The notes under the pieces: model-generated | Database searches by the model: none | What the model saw: the letters and a program-made list of their open reading frames with translations, nothing else | What the model was told of the DNA's origin: nothing | In this document: positions 15,254 to 24,107 of the stretch, one piece after another | How the letters are laid out: every line of letters starts with the position of its first letter | Numbering within the stretch: the first letter of the stretch is position 1 | NCBI GenBank assembly: GCA_963818985.1 | Contig: CAWFUJ010000008.1 | Span: forward strand, 62,001 to 126,000 | Source: JAFEDN01 sp963818985 | GTDB taxonomy: Bacteria; Pseudomonadota; Gammaproteobacteria; Coxiellales; Coxiellaceae | Direction of reading: 5' to 3' | Length of the DNA: 64,000 bases | Program-made: the position numbers and the translations under genes

Positions 15254-18200
15254 ATGAATAATGGTCAAAAAAAAATTATACAATTCCCGCCAAAAAATCA
15301 GCTTTCTACCGACGAGAAAACTAATCTACCTGGTGATATAACAAGTGCATTGCTAGGTAGAGAAAGGATTGAGCTCTTTACTGCTGAACTCAAACAGACT
15401 GTTATAAAGGCGGTTGATCTGGGGATGAAATTTTTGCAGCCAGAAGATCATAAATTTAAACAAGGTCCTTCGCATGCAGCCCAAGTTGGAAAAGTTCTTG
15501 TTATTCCTCAGAATGTATTATTCAAGGCTATGGAAACTAATTATTTACTCGCATTAGATAATTTAACTTCCCTAAATGAGCAAAAAAAATCAAAGCACGA
15601 TATTCCCGATTTCTCCCAGCAAGTTAATGCCCATGCCGGATTTATATGTTCCTATTTAATTGGAATTATTCGTCAGCTAGAAAAGAAACCAAATAATGTG
15701 GAATCGATTAAAATTAAAACAGAAATACTCGATGCGGGAATCATTATTAACCAAATAATGGCGGAAGATCATATTGATTTTCCACATTATCGTACTCAAT
15801 TCCTTTCTCATCAAGCGTTGCTGATTTTAAATACTGAATGCAAGATTGTTATTGCACGTTTAAACCCTCTCATACCTAATATTCTCCTCATAAAATGTTT
15901 AGGATTTAAAAGGTTTAATGCCCAAATTGATATCATCTTCGATATTTGTCAGAGTTGTATTAATAAGATTAATTCTAATTCGGACAACCTAACCCTATTA
16001 CTACCGTTTTTTAGTCCTTTGGTTAAGAAAATAACGAACGCTTTTGAGGAACTAAACAAAGAGCAGCTAACCGAGTCAGAACGCATTCTTGTTTTTCTAT
16101 CGATGCTACAAAAGTTAAGCTATTTTGCTGGTTTTTATTTTAAACAGTATTTTGATTCAAATAAACGTGATTCGGGATTGTTAACTAATGCTCATTCTTT
16201 AATTAAACGTTTGGTAAGGTATATTCTCACCCCTTTACAGTCAATGGCTTTGACGGTGGAGGATCGTGGTTCAATATTTGAAATAGTTTACAACTTTTCT
16301 AACCAACAACGAGGATTTTTTAATCAAGATGAGGGTAAGGTGCTTTATTCCCTATTAAGGAAACTTGATGGTTTTATAACGCCTTTGGCATTAAAAAATT
16401 GTCAATTATTAAGCAGTATCAACTCGATTAGAGAATTAGAGAAATCTATCCTTGCCGAACAAAAATCAAATTCATTGCCGCCACTCATGTATACGACAGT
16501 GGTAACCAGCGTACAAGAAAAAGAAATTAAGCAAGGAAATTCTATGAAAAATGATTGGGAAACACTCTGCGTTAAAATTCACGAAGCTTTAGCTTCCACC
16601 AAAAAACTTGTTCCTGATTTAAGCGAAATTGATGAAAAAAGCTTATTAAGTAAATTAGATGAAGTCTCCAAAAATTTTACCGATCAAGCTGGTATTCGTA
16701 GAATAGATGCTGAGGAGCTGGCCGATAAAGTACTTAATGTAGGTTTGGTGATCAAGCTTGATAAAAGTACCTCTAATTTAAAATCAACTCTTTATAATTT
16801 AGCTGAAAAGATATTAAAAATGAGTAATAAAAATGAAAATACTGAACACTTAAAGTTGCTTATTTATGGCAATTACGCGCTTAATCAGCTTGAATCATCG
16901 CTTATTAATCAAGCAGATTTATTAATTGCATTAAAAAATATAACCCATTTAGATCTGACAGAACAAAAAAGTCTAAAAGATGAGACGATGCTAGGTTGTG
17001 ATATTATCACGCCTATTATAGAGTCCTTTGAGATGGCCTTACCTGATAATAAAGATCAATTAATTCTCTTTATTAAATATTTTTCCCAAAAGTTGATTAA
17101 TAAAAAATTAGAGGGGCTCTCGCCGAAAGACTGTTTGGTGGTATTTTCAAGCTTTCTAGACATCATAATATTTTGTTTTCAGCACGATTTGAAAGATTAT
17201 GCGGAAAAATTGATTACTTCTATGTATCATTTTTGGAAAAAATTTATTCAGGATCTTTATATTGAAGAGCTAGGGGTAAGAACTCAATTGAGCGAACAAT
17301 GCCTAAAAGCTATTGAGGAAATTTATAAGATTAATCCTTCTCTCCCGGAGGATTCAAAACGTCTTTTAGACTTAATAAAGGACTATTATTCATTTTATGT
17401 AGTGTCATCTGAGATTATTCTCCCCAGTGAGAGTAAAGAGCAAGAGGTGTTTTCAAAAATTGATATTTTTAATAAATTGAAAGGAGAAATAATAAATTTA
17501 GAAAATAAAGCAACGGGCTTGATAATTGAGAAAAAAAAAGCAGAGGTTAACAGGGAGGAATCGTTGAAACATGTTCCGATGAGAACGTTTGCTGGAGATA
17601 TTTATATATTGGATGATTTAAAAGGAGATTATTTGGCGGCGATGAGTCAGTTAGATAGGGTAAATACACAGAAGGATCAAAATATTAAAAATAGGCAAGA
17701 ATTTTTAGATCAAATAATAAACCCGTGTGGGGATATATGTACTTATTTAATTGCAATTGTTCGTGAACTACAAAAATTAGAATTAATGGAAGAGGTAATA
17801 TTTTCCACTCAACAGAAGCTACTAGATCTATGTTTCAACCTCTGTGAAATGCTAACCGATGAACGTTCCTATTTGTCTTATTATCACTCTGAATTATATG
17901 GGTGTAAAGTTTTAACCCTGTTAAGTAGATTTAATGAGGAAAATGATAGTGAATTAAAAGGATTAATAAAAAAATTAGTATCGATAGAAGTTGTTGGCTA
18001 TCCGTTTCTTAACGCACAATTTATCAGTATATGGAATATATGTATGCGGTATATTAGAAAAGATAATGGTTTACCAAAAAATTTAGTTCAACTATTTGCT
18101 TTTTTACCTCCTTTATCAAATAAATTAGTTGCAGTTTTCGATTCGATGCTTGAACTTGAATTAGAGGATGATCAACGTATTGAAATTTATTTATCTATGT

Positions 18201-20242
18201 TTGAAAACTTCTGCAATCTGGCTAATTATTATCTTACTCAATATATTGTTACTAAGAAGAGTTCACCCTCTTTACTTAAGAATGCCAAAATTTTAATTAA
18301 CACGAGCATAGTAAAAATTTTGACGCCATTGGAAGCTATGAAACTTGGCGTTGCAACTCGCTCTTACATACTGGGGGTGATAGGGGGATTATGTCATTAC
18401 CAAGCACAATCATTAAAAACACAGGAAAAGGAAGGTGTTCTTCTACGTAATCTGTTAAAAAAAGCTGACTGTTTTATAGAAGAAAAAACTGATTTGGTAA
18501 ATGAAATAATATCGGAGATAATTATTTCGATAAAATCCCTACAAAAGATATCTATTGGTGATGACAGCAAACAAGCAGCTGAAACAATGCTCGCAAGTGA
18601 TGAATCTAAGCCAACTAAACTTTCTATTATTCAAAGTATTTCTCCGCTCGATCAGAAAGTAAATACTTCAAATAAATCCAAATCTTCAACTCCGGAGGAA
18701 ATTAATCTTAACTTAGAAGTTGCAGATAGCAAACCAGTTAAAAAACATAAAAAGAAAAAAAATAGGAAAATAAAATATTCAACGCAGAAATCATCTTCAG
18801 GCGACTCAGCAATAATATGCCAACCATTGGCCCCAGGAGCCGATAACCCAGCTCAAGCGGTAACTGATTTGCCAAAAGAAATTAAATCTCTCCCTGAGCA
18901 TACTCCCGTAAAATCCCTACAACAGCAATTTATTGAAGGTAACAGCAAACCGGCATTTGAAAAAGTGCTTCCAAGTGATGAGTCTAAGCCAACTGAATTA
19001 CCAACTAGTCAAATTATTTTTTCGCAAGACCAGGAAGTAAATACTTCAAAGAAATCCAGATCTCCAACTCCGGAGAAAATTAATCTTAACTTAGAAGTTG
19101 CAGAGAGAAAATCAGTTAAAAAAAATAAAAAGGAAAAACTTTGGAAAATAAAAAAATCACTGGCGCCATCATCTCCAAAGAACTCAGCAATAATATGCCA
19201 ACCATTGGCTCCAAGAGTCGATAACACAGTACAAGGGGAAACTGATTTTCCAAAAACAACAAAATCTCCCATTGAAAATACTCCCGTCCCTAAAGAGAGA
19301 GAATCTAAATTAAATTGCCTAAATGGCAAAAAAAAATCTAAAGAGAAAATCTCAATACCAGAAAGTATCGATCAAAATAACTCGATTGAATTGACTCAGA
19401 ACAACGAAAAAATCCATGATTTAGAGAAGGAAAATAAGCATTTAACTGAAGCTAATCTGAGTGCTGCCCAAGAGATAGAAAATTTAAAGGCGCGATTGGC
19501 CATATCCCAACGTAAGAAGGGGATAATTAAAGAAAAAGGTAAACTTCTGGAAACTCAAGACTCCCAGCATCGACAAGAGATAAAAGATTTAAATTTACAA
19601 CTACAATCCGTTCAAGCTGAATTAAAAAAACAACAGCAGAAATCTGAATCGACCGATGAAATATTAAATCAATTAAACCAATTAAAACAAGAAAATAACT
19701 CTCTAACAATATCTGTCCAGGACATGAGTAAAAGCAATCAGCAACAGATAGAAGCATTGCAAATAAAGCTGGAACAATATGAGCGCTTAATCGAAACGAC
19801 TCAAACGAGTTTAAAATTGGCTCAGGAAGCATTAGTAAAGTCACGCAATATTTATCATAGTGAACTATTTGTTTCGCGACACTCATTGATTGAGAAAGAG
19901 CGAGAAATATCTAGCCTACACATGCAGTTGGAGCAGCAGGAGGCAGAATATAAACAAAATTCTTTAGCATTAATTAGCGCCATGGGATATGAACGCCAAT
20001 TCGCTGTGACTAAGGCAGTTGAAGCGATTATAGGACAAAAAATTGGACAAAATGGGGTAAGTAGTGAACCAGGAGTTACTCCTGATAGAGAGCAAAAACA
20101 AAAACCTCCGGAAATAGCGGCTTCTCATCCCAGTAAATGGGGTCCCAACTTTAATTTTGCTGTTGAAGGCACTAGTACTACACCGGCTCCAGGTGCGATG
20201 GGAAAATCGCAGTCGCCAAGTCTCCGGCTTGAAAATAGCTGA
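15254..20242 (+). CDS. Giant coiled-coil paralogue 1 (B-A-B-linker-coiled coil fusion)
   Basis: 1662 residues behind an AAGGA ribosome-binding site. Residues about 30-395 form helical domain B (motifs HAGFICSYLIGIIRQL and AGFYFKQYF). At residue 431 an internal ATG with its own AAGGA site (16544) begins domain A (KNDWETLCVKIHEALAS). A second B domain follows at about 735-1100 (CGDICTYLIAIVREL). Residues about 1100-1360 form a Lys-rich linker built from two tandem copies of a 126-codon unit. Residues about 1375-1620 are a coiled coil, and the tail contains WGPNFNF. The arrangement suggests fusion of two adjacent genes like those at 24108 and 27508. No signal peptide or transmembrane segment is present. 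Function unknown; an intracellular effector or structural role is inference. Confidence 0.8.
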   Translation: MNNGQKKIIQFPPKNQLSTDEKTNLPGDITSALLGRERIELFTAELKQTVIKAVDLGMKFLQPEDHKFKQGPSHAAQVGKVLVIPQNVLFKAMETNYLLALDNLTSLNEQKKSKHDIPDFSQQVNAHAGFICSYLIGIIRQLEKKPNNVESIKIKTEILDAGIIINQIMAEDHIDFPHYRTQFLSHQALLILNTECKIVIARLNPLIPNILLIKCLGFKRFNAQIDIIFDICQSCINKINSNSDNLTLLLPFFSPLVKKITNAFEELNKEQLTESERILVFLSMLQKLSYFAGFYFKQYFDSNKRDSGLLTNAHSLIKRLVRYILTPLQSMALTVEDRGSIFEIVYNFSNQQRGFFNQDEGKVLYSLLRKLDGFITPLALKNCQLLSSINSIRELEKSILAEQKSNSLPPLMYTTVVTSVQEKEIKQGNSMKNDWETLCVKIHEALASTKKLVPDLSEIDEKSLLSKLDEVSKNFTDQAGIRRIDAEELADKVLNVGLVIKLDKSTSNLKSTLYNLAEKILKMSNKNENTEHLKLLIYGNYALNQLESSLINQADLLIALKNITHLDLTEQKSLKDETMLGCDIITPIIESFEMALPDNKDQLILFIKYFSQKLINKKLEGLSPKDCLVVFSSFLDIIIFCFQHDLKDYAEKLITSMYHFWKKFIQDLYIEELGVRTQLSEQCLKAIEEIYKINPSLPEDSKRLLDLIKDYYSFYVVSSEIILPSESKEQEVFSKIDIFNKLKGEIINLENKATGLIIEKKKAEVNREESLKHVPMRTFAGDIYILDDLKGDYLAAMSQLDRVNTQKDQNIKNRQEFLDQIINPCGDICTYLIAIVRELQKLELMEEVIFSTQQKLLDLCFNLCEMLTDERSYLSYYHSELYGCKVLTLLSRFNEENDSELKGLIKKLVSIEVVGYPFLNAQFISIWNICMRYIRKDNGLPKNLVQLFAFLPPLSNKLVAVFDSMLELELEDDQRIEIYLSMFENFCNLANYYLTQYIVTKKSSPSLLKNAKILINTSIVKILTPLEAMKLGVATRSYILGVIGGLCHYQAQSLKTQEKEGVLLRNLLKKADCFIEEKTDLVNEIISEIIISIKSLQKISIGDDSKQAAETMLASDESKPTKLSIIQSISPLDQKVNTSNKSKSSTPEEINLNLEVADSKPVKKHKKKKNRKIKYSTQKSSSGDSAIICQPLAPGADNPAQAVTDLPKEIKSLPEHTPVKSLQQQFIEGNSKPAFEKVLPSDESKPTELPTSQIIFSQDQEVNTSKKSRSPTPEKINLNLEVAERKSVKKNKKEKLWKIKKSLAPSSPKNSAIICQPLAPRVDNTVQGETDFPKTTKSPIENTPVPKERESKLNCLNGKKKSKEKISIPESIDQNNSIELTQNNEKIHDLEKENKHLTEANLSAAQEIENLKARLAISQRKKGIIKEKGKLLETQDSQHRQEIKDLNLQLQSVQAELKKQQQKSESTDEILNQLNQLKQENNSLTISVQDMSKSNQQQIEALQIKLEQYERLIETTQTSLKLAQEALVKSRNIYHSELFVSRHSLIEKEREISSLHMQLEQQEAEYKQNSLALISAMGYERQFAVTKAVEAIIGQKIGQNGVSSEPGVTPDREQKQKPPEIAASHPSKWGPNFNFAVEGTSTTPAPGAMGKSQSPSLRLENS
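18587..19343 (+). repeat. Tandem duplication of a 126-codon linker unit
   Basis: Two in-frame copies, starting at 18587 (MLASDESKPTK) and 18965 (VLPSDESKPTE), share INLNLEVA, a Lys-rich block and SAIICQPLAP. The period is 378 bp. The paralogue at 20540 has one copy. Confidence 0.85.
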
Positions 20243-20330
20243 TAATTTTTGGAAGACAATATATTCATATAGAGCATATAGTTGCTATCGAACTATTGAA
20301 AATCATGTAAGCTAGTAGATAAACACAATA
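20243..20330 (-). pseudogene. Relic of the DUF6159-like gene 3' end, copy 1
   Basis: Read on the minus strand, bases near 20255-20290 give ALYEYIVFQK, matching ALYQYIAHKK at the C-terminal end of the 30377-31203 membrane gene. Weaker similarity continues about 40 bp further (ATGATTTTC block). The relic lies convergent to, and just after, the giant gene, as the intact copy does after the 27508 gene. Confidence 0.6.
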
Positions 20331-20378
20331 GTATCCATGACTATAAGGCAGCTAATGAGAGGAATATTTAAAAACCAG

Positions 20379-20464
20379 GGCGGTTGATTTTTAACTACAA
20401 AAAAATTTAAGATATCTATAGAATCTATTGAAAACAATTAATTTGTAAGTCAAGTAATGAAATT
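20379..20464 (+). repeat. 5' leader repeat, copy 2
   Basis: Matches 15120-15209 and runs straight into sequence that in the first paralogue lies in the middle of the gene (VVTSVQ region). This is a deletion junction: the leader now adjoins the domain A gene start. The 20243-20539 gap otherwise holds only the relic before it. Confidence 0.75.
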
Positions 20465-20539
20465 ACGGCGTTGCCGCCTCCCATGCATACGAAAGTGGTA
20501 ACCAGCGTTCAAGTTAAAGAAACTACGAAAGGAGACTCT

Positions 20540-23500
20540 ATGAAAGATGATTGGGCAGCACTCTGCGTTAAAATTCGCGAAGCTTTGGCTTCCACCAAAG
20601 AATTTGTTCCTGATTTAAGTGAAGTTGATGAAAAAAGCTTATTAAGTAAATTAGATGAAGTTTCCAAAAATTTTACCGATCAAGCTGATATTCGCAGAAT
20701 AGATGTCGAGGATCTGGCCGAGAAATTACTTAATGTAGGTTTGGGGGTCAAGCTTGATAAAAGTACCGCTGATTTAAAATCAACTCTTTATAATTTAGCA
20801 GAAAAGATATTAGAAAATAGTAATAAAAATGAAAATACTGAATACTTGAAATTGCTTATTTATGGCAATTACGCGCTTAGTCAGCTTAAATTATCGCTTA
20901 TTAATCAACCAGATTTATTATTTGCCTTAAAAAAAATGACCCATTTAGAACTGACAGAACAAAAAAGTCTAAAAGATGAGACGTTACTCAATTGTGAAAT
21001 TATCATTCAAATTATAAAGCACTTCGAGATGTCCTTACCTGCTAATAAATATCAATTAATTCTCTTTATTAAAGATTTTTCCAAAAAGTTTATTAATAAA
21101 AAATTAGAGCTGCTTTCGTCGCAAGACTGTGTGCTAGTATTTTCTAGCTTTCTACAAATCATAAAATTTTGTTTTCAGTTTGATTTGAAAGATTATGCGG
21201 AAAAATTGATTACTCCCGTATATGATTTTTGGGAAAAATTCCTTCGCGATTATCATATGGATGATCTAGTGGTAAGAACTTTATTAAGAGTGCAATTCCT
21301 AAAAGTTATTGAGGAGATTTATCAGATTAGACCTTCTATCCCGGAGGATTCAAAAGCTCTTTTAAACTTAATAAAGGAACATTATGTATTTTCTACAGCG
21401 CCACCTGAGAGTGGCCTTCCCATTGAGTGTAAAGAGCAAGTGGTATTTTCAAAAATTGATATTTTTAAAAATTTGAAAGAAGAAATAATAATTTTAGAAA
21501 AGAAAGCAATGGAGTTATTAACGGAGAAAAAAGCAGAATTTTACAGGAAGGAATCGTTGAAACATGTACCGATGATAACGTTTGTTGGACAACATTATAC
21601 ATTGGATGATTTAAAAAGCGGCTATTTGGAGGCGATGAGTCTGTTAGATACCCTCAATCCTCAAGAGGAGAAAAATATTAAAGATACGCAAGAATTTTTA
21701 GCTCTAATAAAGAACCCATGTGGAGATATATGTACTTATTTAATTGAAATTGTTCGTCAACTACAAAAATTAGAATTAATGGAAGAGGTAATATTTTCCA
21801 CCCAGCAGAAGCTACTAGACCTATGTTTCACTCTCTGTGGAATGTTAACCGATGAATGTTCCTTTTTATCTTATTATCACTCTGAATTATATGGGTGTAA
21901 AGTTTTAACCTTATTAAGTAGATTTAATAAGGAAAATGATAGTGAATTAAAAGGATTAACAGAAAAATTAGTGTCAATAAAAATTGCTGATGACTATATG
22001 TTTCTTAACGCACAAATTAAAAGTATATGGGAAATATGTATTCGGTATATCGGCAAAGATTATGGTTCGGCAAAAAATTTAGTTCAACTATTTAATTTTT
22101 TTTATCCTTTATCAGTTAAATTAGTTGCAGTATACGATTCGATGCTTAAACTTGAATTAGAGGATGCTCAACGTATTGAAATTTATTTATCTATGTTTGA
22201 AAATTTCTGCTATCTGGCTAATTTTTATTTTAATCAATATATGGTTACTAATAAGGTTGAACCCGCTTTATTGAATAATGCCAAAAGTTTTATTAATAGG
22301 AGCAAAGTAGAAATTTTGGAGCCATTGAAAGCTATGAAACCTGGCGTTGCAACTCGCTCTCGCATATTGATGGTGATACAGGGAATATGCGCTTACCAAG
22401 CACAATGGTTAAAAACAAAGGAAGGTCTCCTTCTACGTTCTCTGTTAAACAAAGCTGACGGATTTATAGAAATTGCTGATTTGCGAAATGAAGAATTATC
22501 GGGGACAATTATTTCGATAAAATCCCTACAAAAGGAACTTATTGAAGGTGACAGCAAACCGGCATTTGAAAAAGTGCTCCTAAGTGATCAATCTAAGCAA
22601 ACTAAATTCCCTATTATTCAAAGTATTTCTCTGCGCGACCAGAAAGTAAATACTTCAAATAAATTCAAATCTTCAACTCCGGAGAAAATGAAACTTAACT
22701 TAGAAGTTGCAGATAGCAAACCAGTTAAAAAAACTAAAGCGAAGAAAAAGAAAAAACAAAGGAATTCAACGAAGACATCATCTTCAGGCGACTCAGCAAT
22801 AATATGCCAAACATTGGCCCCAAGAACCGATAGCCCAGCTCAAGCGGTAACTGAGTTTCCAAAAGAAATTAAATCTCTCCCTGAGAATAATTCTGTCGTT
22901 AAAGAGAAAGAATCTAACAAGAAAATCTTAATAGCAGAAAGTGAGGATCAAAATACCTCAAATGAATTGACCCAGAACAAAGAAAAAATCTATAGTTTAG
23001 AAAAAGAAATAAAGGACAAAGATAAACTGAATGATGTCAAAAAGATAGCAGCTTTAGAGGAGAAATTGGCTATATCAGTTAAAAAAAATCAACATAGAAA
23101 AGCTAGAATTAAACTTCTGGAAAATAAAGAATTGCAGCATGGACAAGAGATAAAAGATTTAAATTTAAAAGTACAATCCGCTCAAGAGGAATTAAAAAAG
23201 CAACAACGGCAATCTGAATCGACCGATGAAATAGTAAAACGATTAGAACAAGAAAATAGTGCTCTAACAATATCTGTCCAAAACATGAGTAAAAGCAATC
23301 AGCAACAGATAGAAGCATTGCAAACAAAGCTGGAACAATATGAGCGTTTAATCGAAATGACAAAAAAAAGTTTAATACTATCTCAGGAAGACTTAGTTAA
23401 GTCACGCAGTTATTTTTATAAACAACATTTTATTTTGCAACAATTATTGGATGAGAAAGATCGAGTAATATTTAGCCTAGGCATGCAATTGGTTAAGCAG

Positions 23501-23806
23501 GAAGAGGAGTATAAAAAAAATTCTTTAATATTACTTGAAACATTGGAACTTGAACGCCGAGCCGTTATGAAAAAGGCAATTGAATCGATTATAGAACAGA
23601 AAATTGGAAAAAATGAAGCAAAAAGTAAACAAGGAGTCACTTCTGTTTTAGAGCAAAAACAAGGTCATCCTCCGGAAACAACAGCTACTCATACCAGTAA
23701 CTGGAGTCCTAATTTTAATTTTTCTGATGAAAGCAGTACTACTGCACCGGCTCCAGATGCTATGGGGAAATCGCAGTCTTCAAGTAGCCGGTTTGAAAGT
23801 TGCTAA
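20540..23806 (+). CDS. Giant coiled-coil paralogue 2 (A-B-linker-coiled coil)
   Basis: 1088 residues from an ATG with a strong AAAGGAG site 7 bases upstream. The frame is open to a TTG at 20471, but that extension is duplicated former coding or junction DNA. Domain A starts KDDWAALCVKIREALAST and domain B follows (CGDICTYLIEIVRQL, ANFYFNQYM). Then come one Lys-rich linker unit (KKTKAKKKKKQR), a coiled coil of about 200 residues and a tail with WSPNFNF. It is the closest relative of residues 431-1662 of paralogue 1, with many identical stretches, so the duplication is recent. Unknown function; cytoplasmic or secreted without a Sec signal. Confidence 0.82.
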   Translation: MKDDWAALCVKIREALASTKEFVPDLSEVDEKSLLSKLDEVSKNFTDQADIRRIDVEDLAEKLLNVGLGVKLDKSTADLKSTLYNLAEKILENSNKNENTEYLKLLIYGNYALSQLKLSLINQPDLLFALKKMTHLELTEQKSLKDETLLNCEIIIQIIKHFEMSLPANKYQLILFIKDFSKKFINKKLELLSSQDCVLVFSSFLQIIKFCFQFDLKDYAEKLITPVYDFWEKFLRDYHMDDLVVRTLLRVQFLKVIEEIYQIRPSIPEDSKALLNLIKEHYVFSTAPPESGLPIECKEQVVFSKIDIFKNLKEEIIILEKKAMELLTEKKAEFYRKESLKHVPMITFVGQHYTLDDLKSGYLEAMSLLDTLNPQEEKNIKDTQEFLALIKNPCGDICTYLIEIVRQLQKLELMEEVIFSTQQKLLDLCFTLCGMLTDECSFLSYYHSELYGCKVLTLLSRFNKENDSELKGLTEKLVSIKIADDYMFLNAQIKSIWEICIRYIGKDYGSAKNLVQLFNFFYPLSVKLVAVYDSMLKLELEDAQRIEIYLSMFENFCYLANFYFNQYMVTNKVEPALLNNAKSFINRSKVEILEPLKAMKPGVATRSRILMVIQGICAYQAQWLKTKEGLLLRSLLNKADGFIEIADLRNEELSGTIISIKSLQKELIEGDSKPAFEKVLLSDQSKQTKFPIIQSISLRDQKVNTSNKFKSSTPEKMKLNLEVADSKPVKKTKAKKKKKQRNSTKTSSSGDSAIICQTLAPRTDSPAQAVTEFPKEIKSLPENNSVVKEKESNKKILIAESEDQNTSNELTQNKEKIYSLEKEIKDKDKLNDVKKIAALEEKLAISVKKNQHRKARIKLLENKELQHGQEIKDLNLKVQSAQEELKKQQRQSESTDEIVKRLEQENSALTISVQNMSKSNQQQIEALQTKLEQYERLIEMTKKSLILSQEDLVKSRSYFYKQHFILQQLLDEKDRVIFSLGMQLVKQEEEYKKNSLILLETLELERRAVMKKAIESIIEQKIGKNEAKSKQGVTSVLEQKQGHPPETTATHTSNWSPNFNFSDESSTTAPAPDAMGKSQSSSSRFESC

Positions 23807-23850
23807 GAATTTTTTGGTGGACAATATATTCATATAGAACATGGGAAAGC
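23806..23850 (-). pseudogene. Relic of the DUF6159-like gene 3' end, copy 2
   Basis: The minus strand reads VLYEYIVHQKILSNFQT, aligning with ALYQYIAHKKVIRNFET at the end of the 30377-31203 gene. Like copy 1 it sits directly after and convergent with a giant paralogue. Confidence 0.65.
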
Positions 23851-23913
23851 TCCACAGAAATGCATTTGTAACGCATATCTGTCAATCCTATCTAGTTTGG
23901 GTAATGTTGTTTT

Positions 23914-23944
23914 TTGACAATAAGAAATAAATAGGTAGTATAAA
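23914..23944 (+). promoter_or_regulatory. Candidate sigma-70 promoter for the 24108-30432 gene pair
   Basis: TTGACA at 23914-23919 and a TATAAA-like box near 23939-23944, with TAGTAT at shorter spacing, about 165 bp upstream of the 24108 gene. In AT-rich DNA such matches arise by chance. Confidence 0.3.
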
Positions 23945-24035
23945 CACTCCCGCTAAAATGTTTTGTTCTCATTTATTGAACAAAGCTGACATTCTGACTT
24001 GAATTGTTTATGTCAGAGTATTAGGCAGACACGGA

Positions 24036-24050
24036 CTTACTCCGCCATTT
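24036..24050 (+). other. Degenerate tRNA-Ser 3' end (att-like)
   Basis: CTTACTCCGCCATTT matches the tRNA 3' end CTCTCTCCGCCATTT at 13 of 15 positions, including CCGCCATTT. It sits in the leader of the 24108 gene, the same relative position that attR has to the 15254 gene. It may be a decayed att site or duplication scar. Confidence 0.4.
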
Positions 24051-24107
24051 TTGATTTATAAAAGATAAAGTTTATATTTAGTATTTTTTTCTAATAAAAG
24101 GATGTTT

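Noticed and set aside
19009..19886. Long minus-strand open frames within paralogue 1
   Set aside because: They lie opposite Lys- and Gln-rich coiled-coil coding, where stop codons are rare on the other strand. No start site or family features.
20471..20539. TTG start for paralogue 2
   Set aside because: The extension derives from the fusion junction; the AAAGGAG site places the start at 20540.
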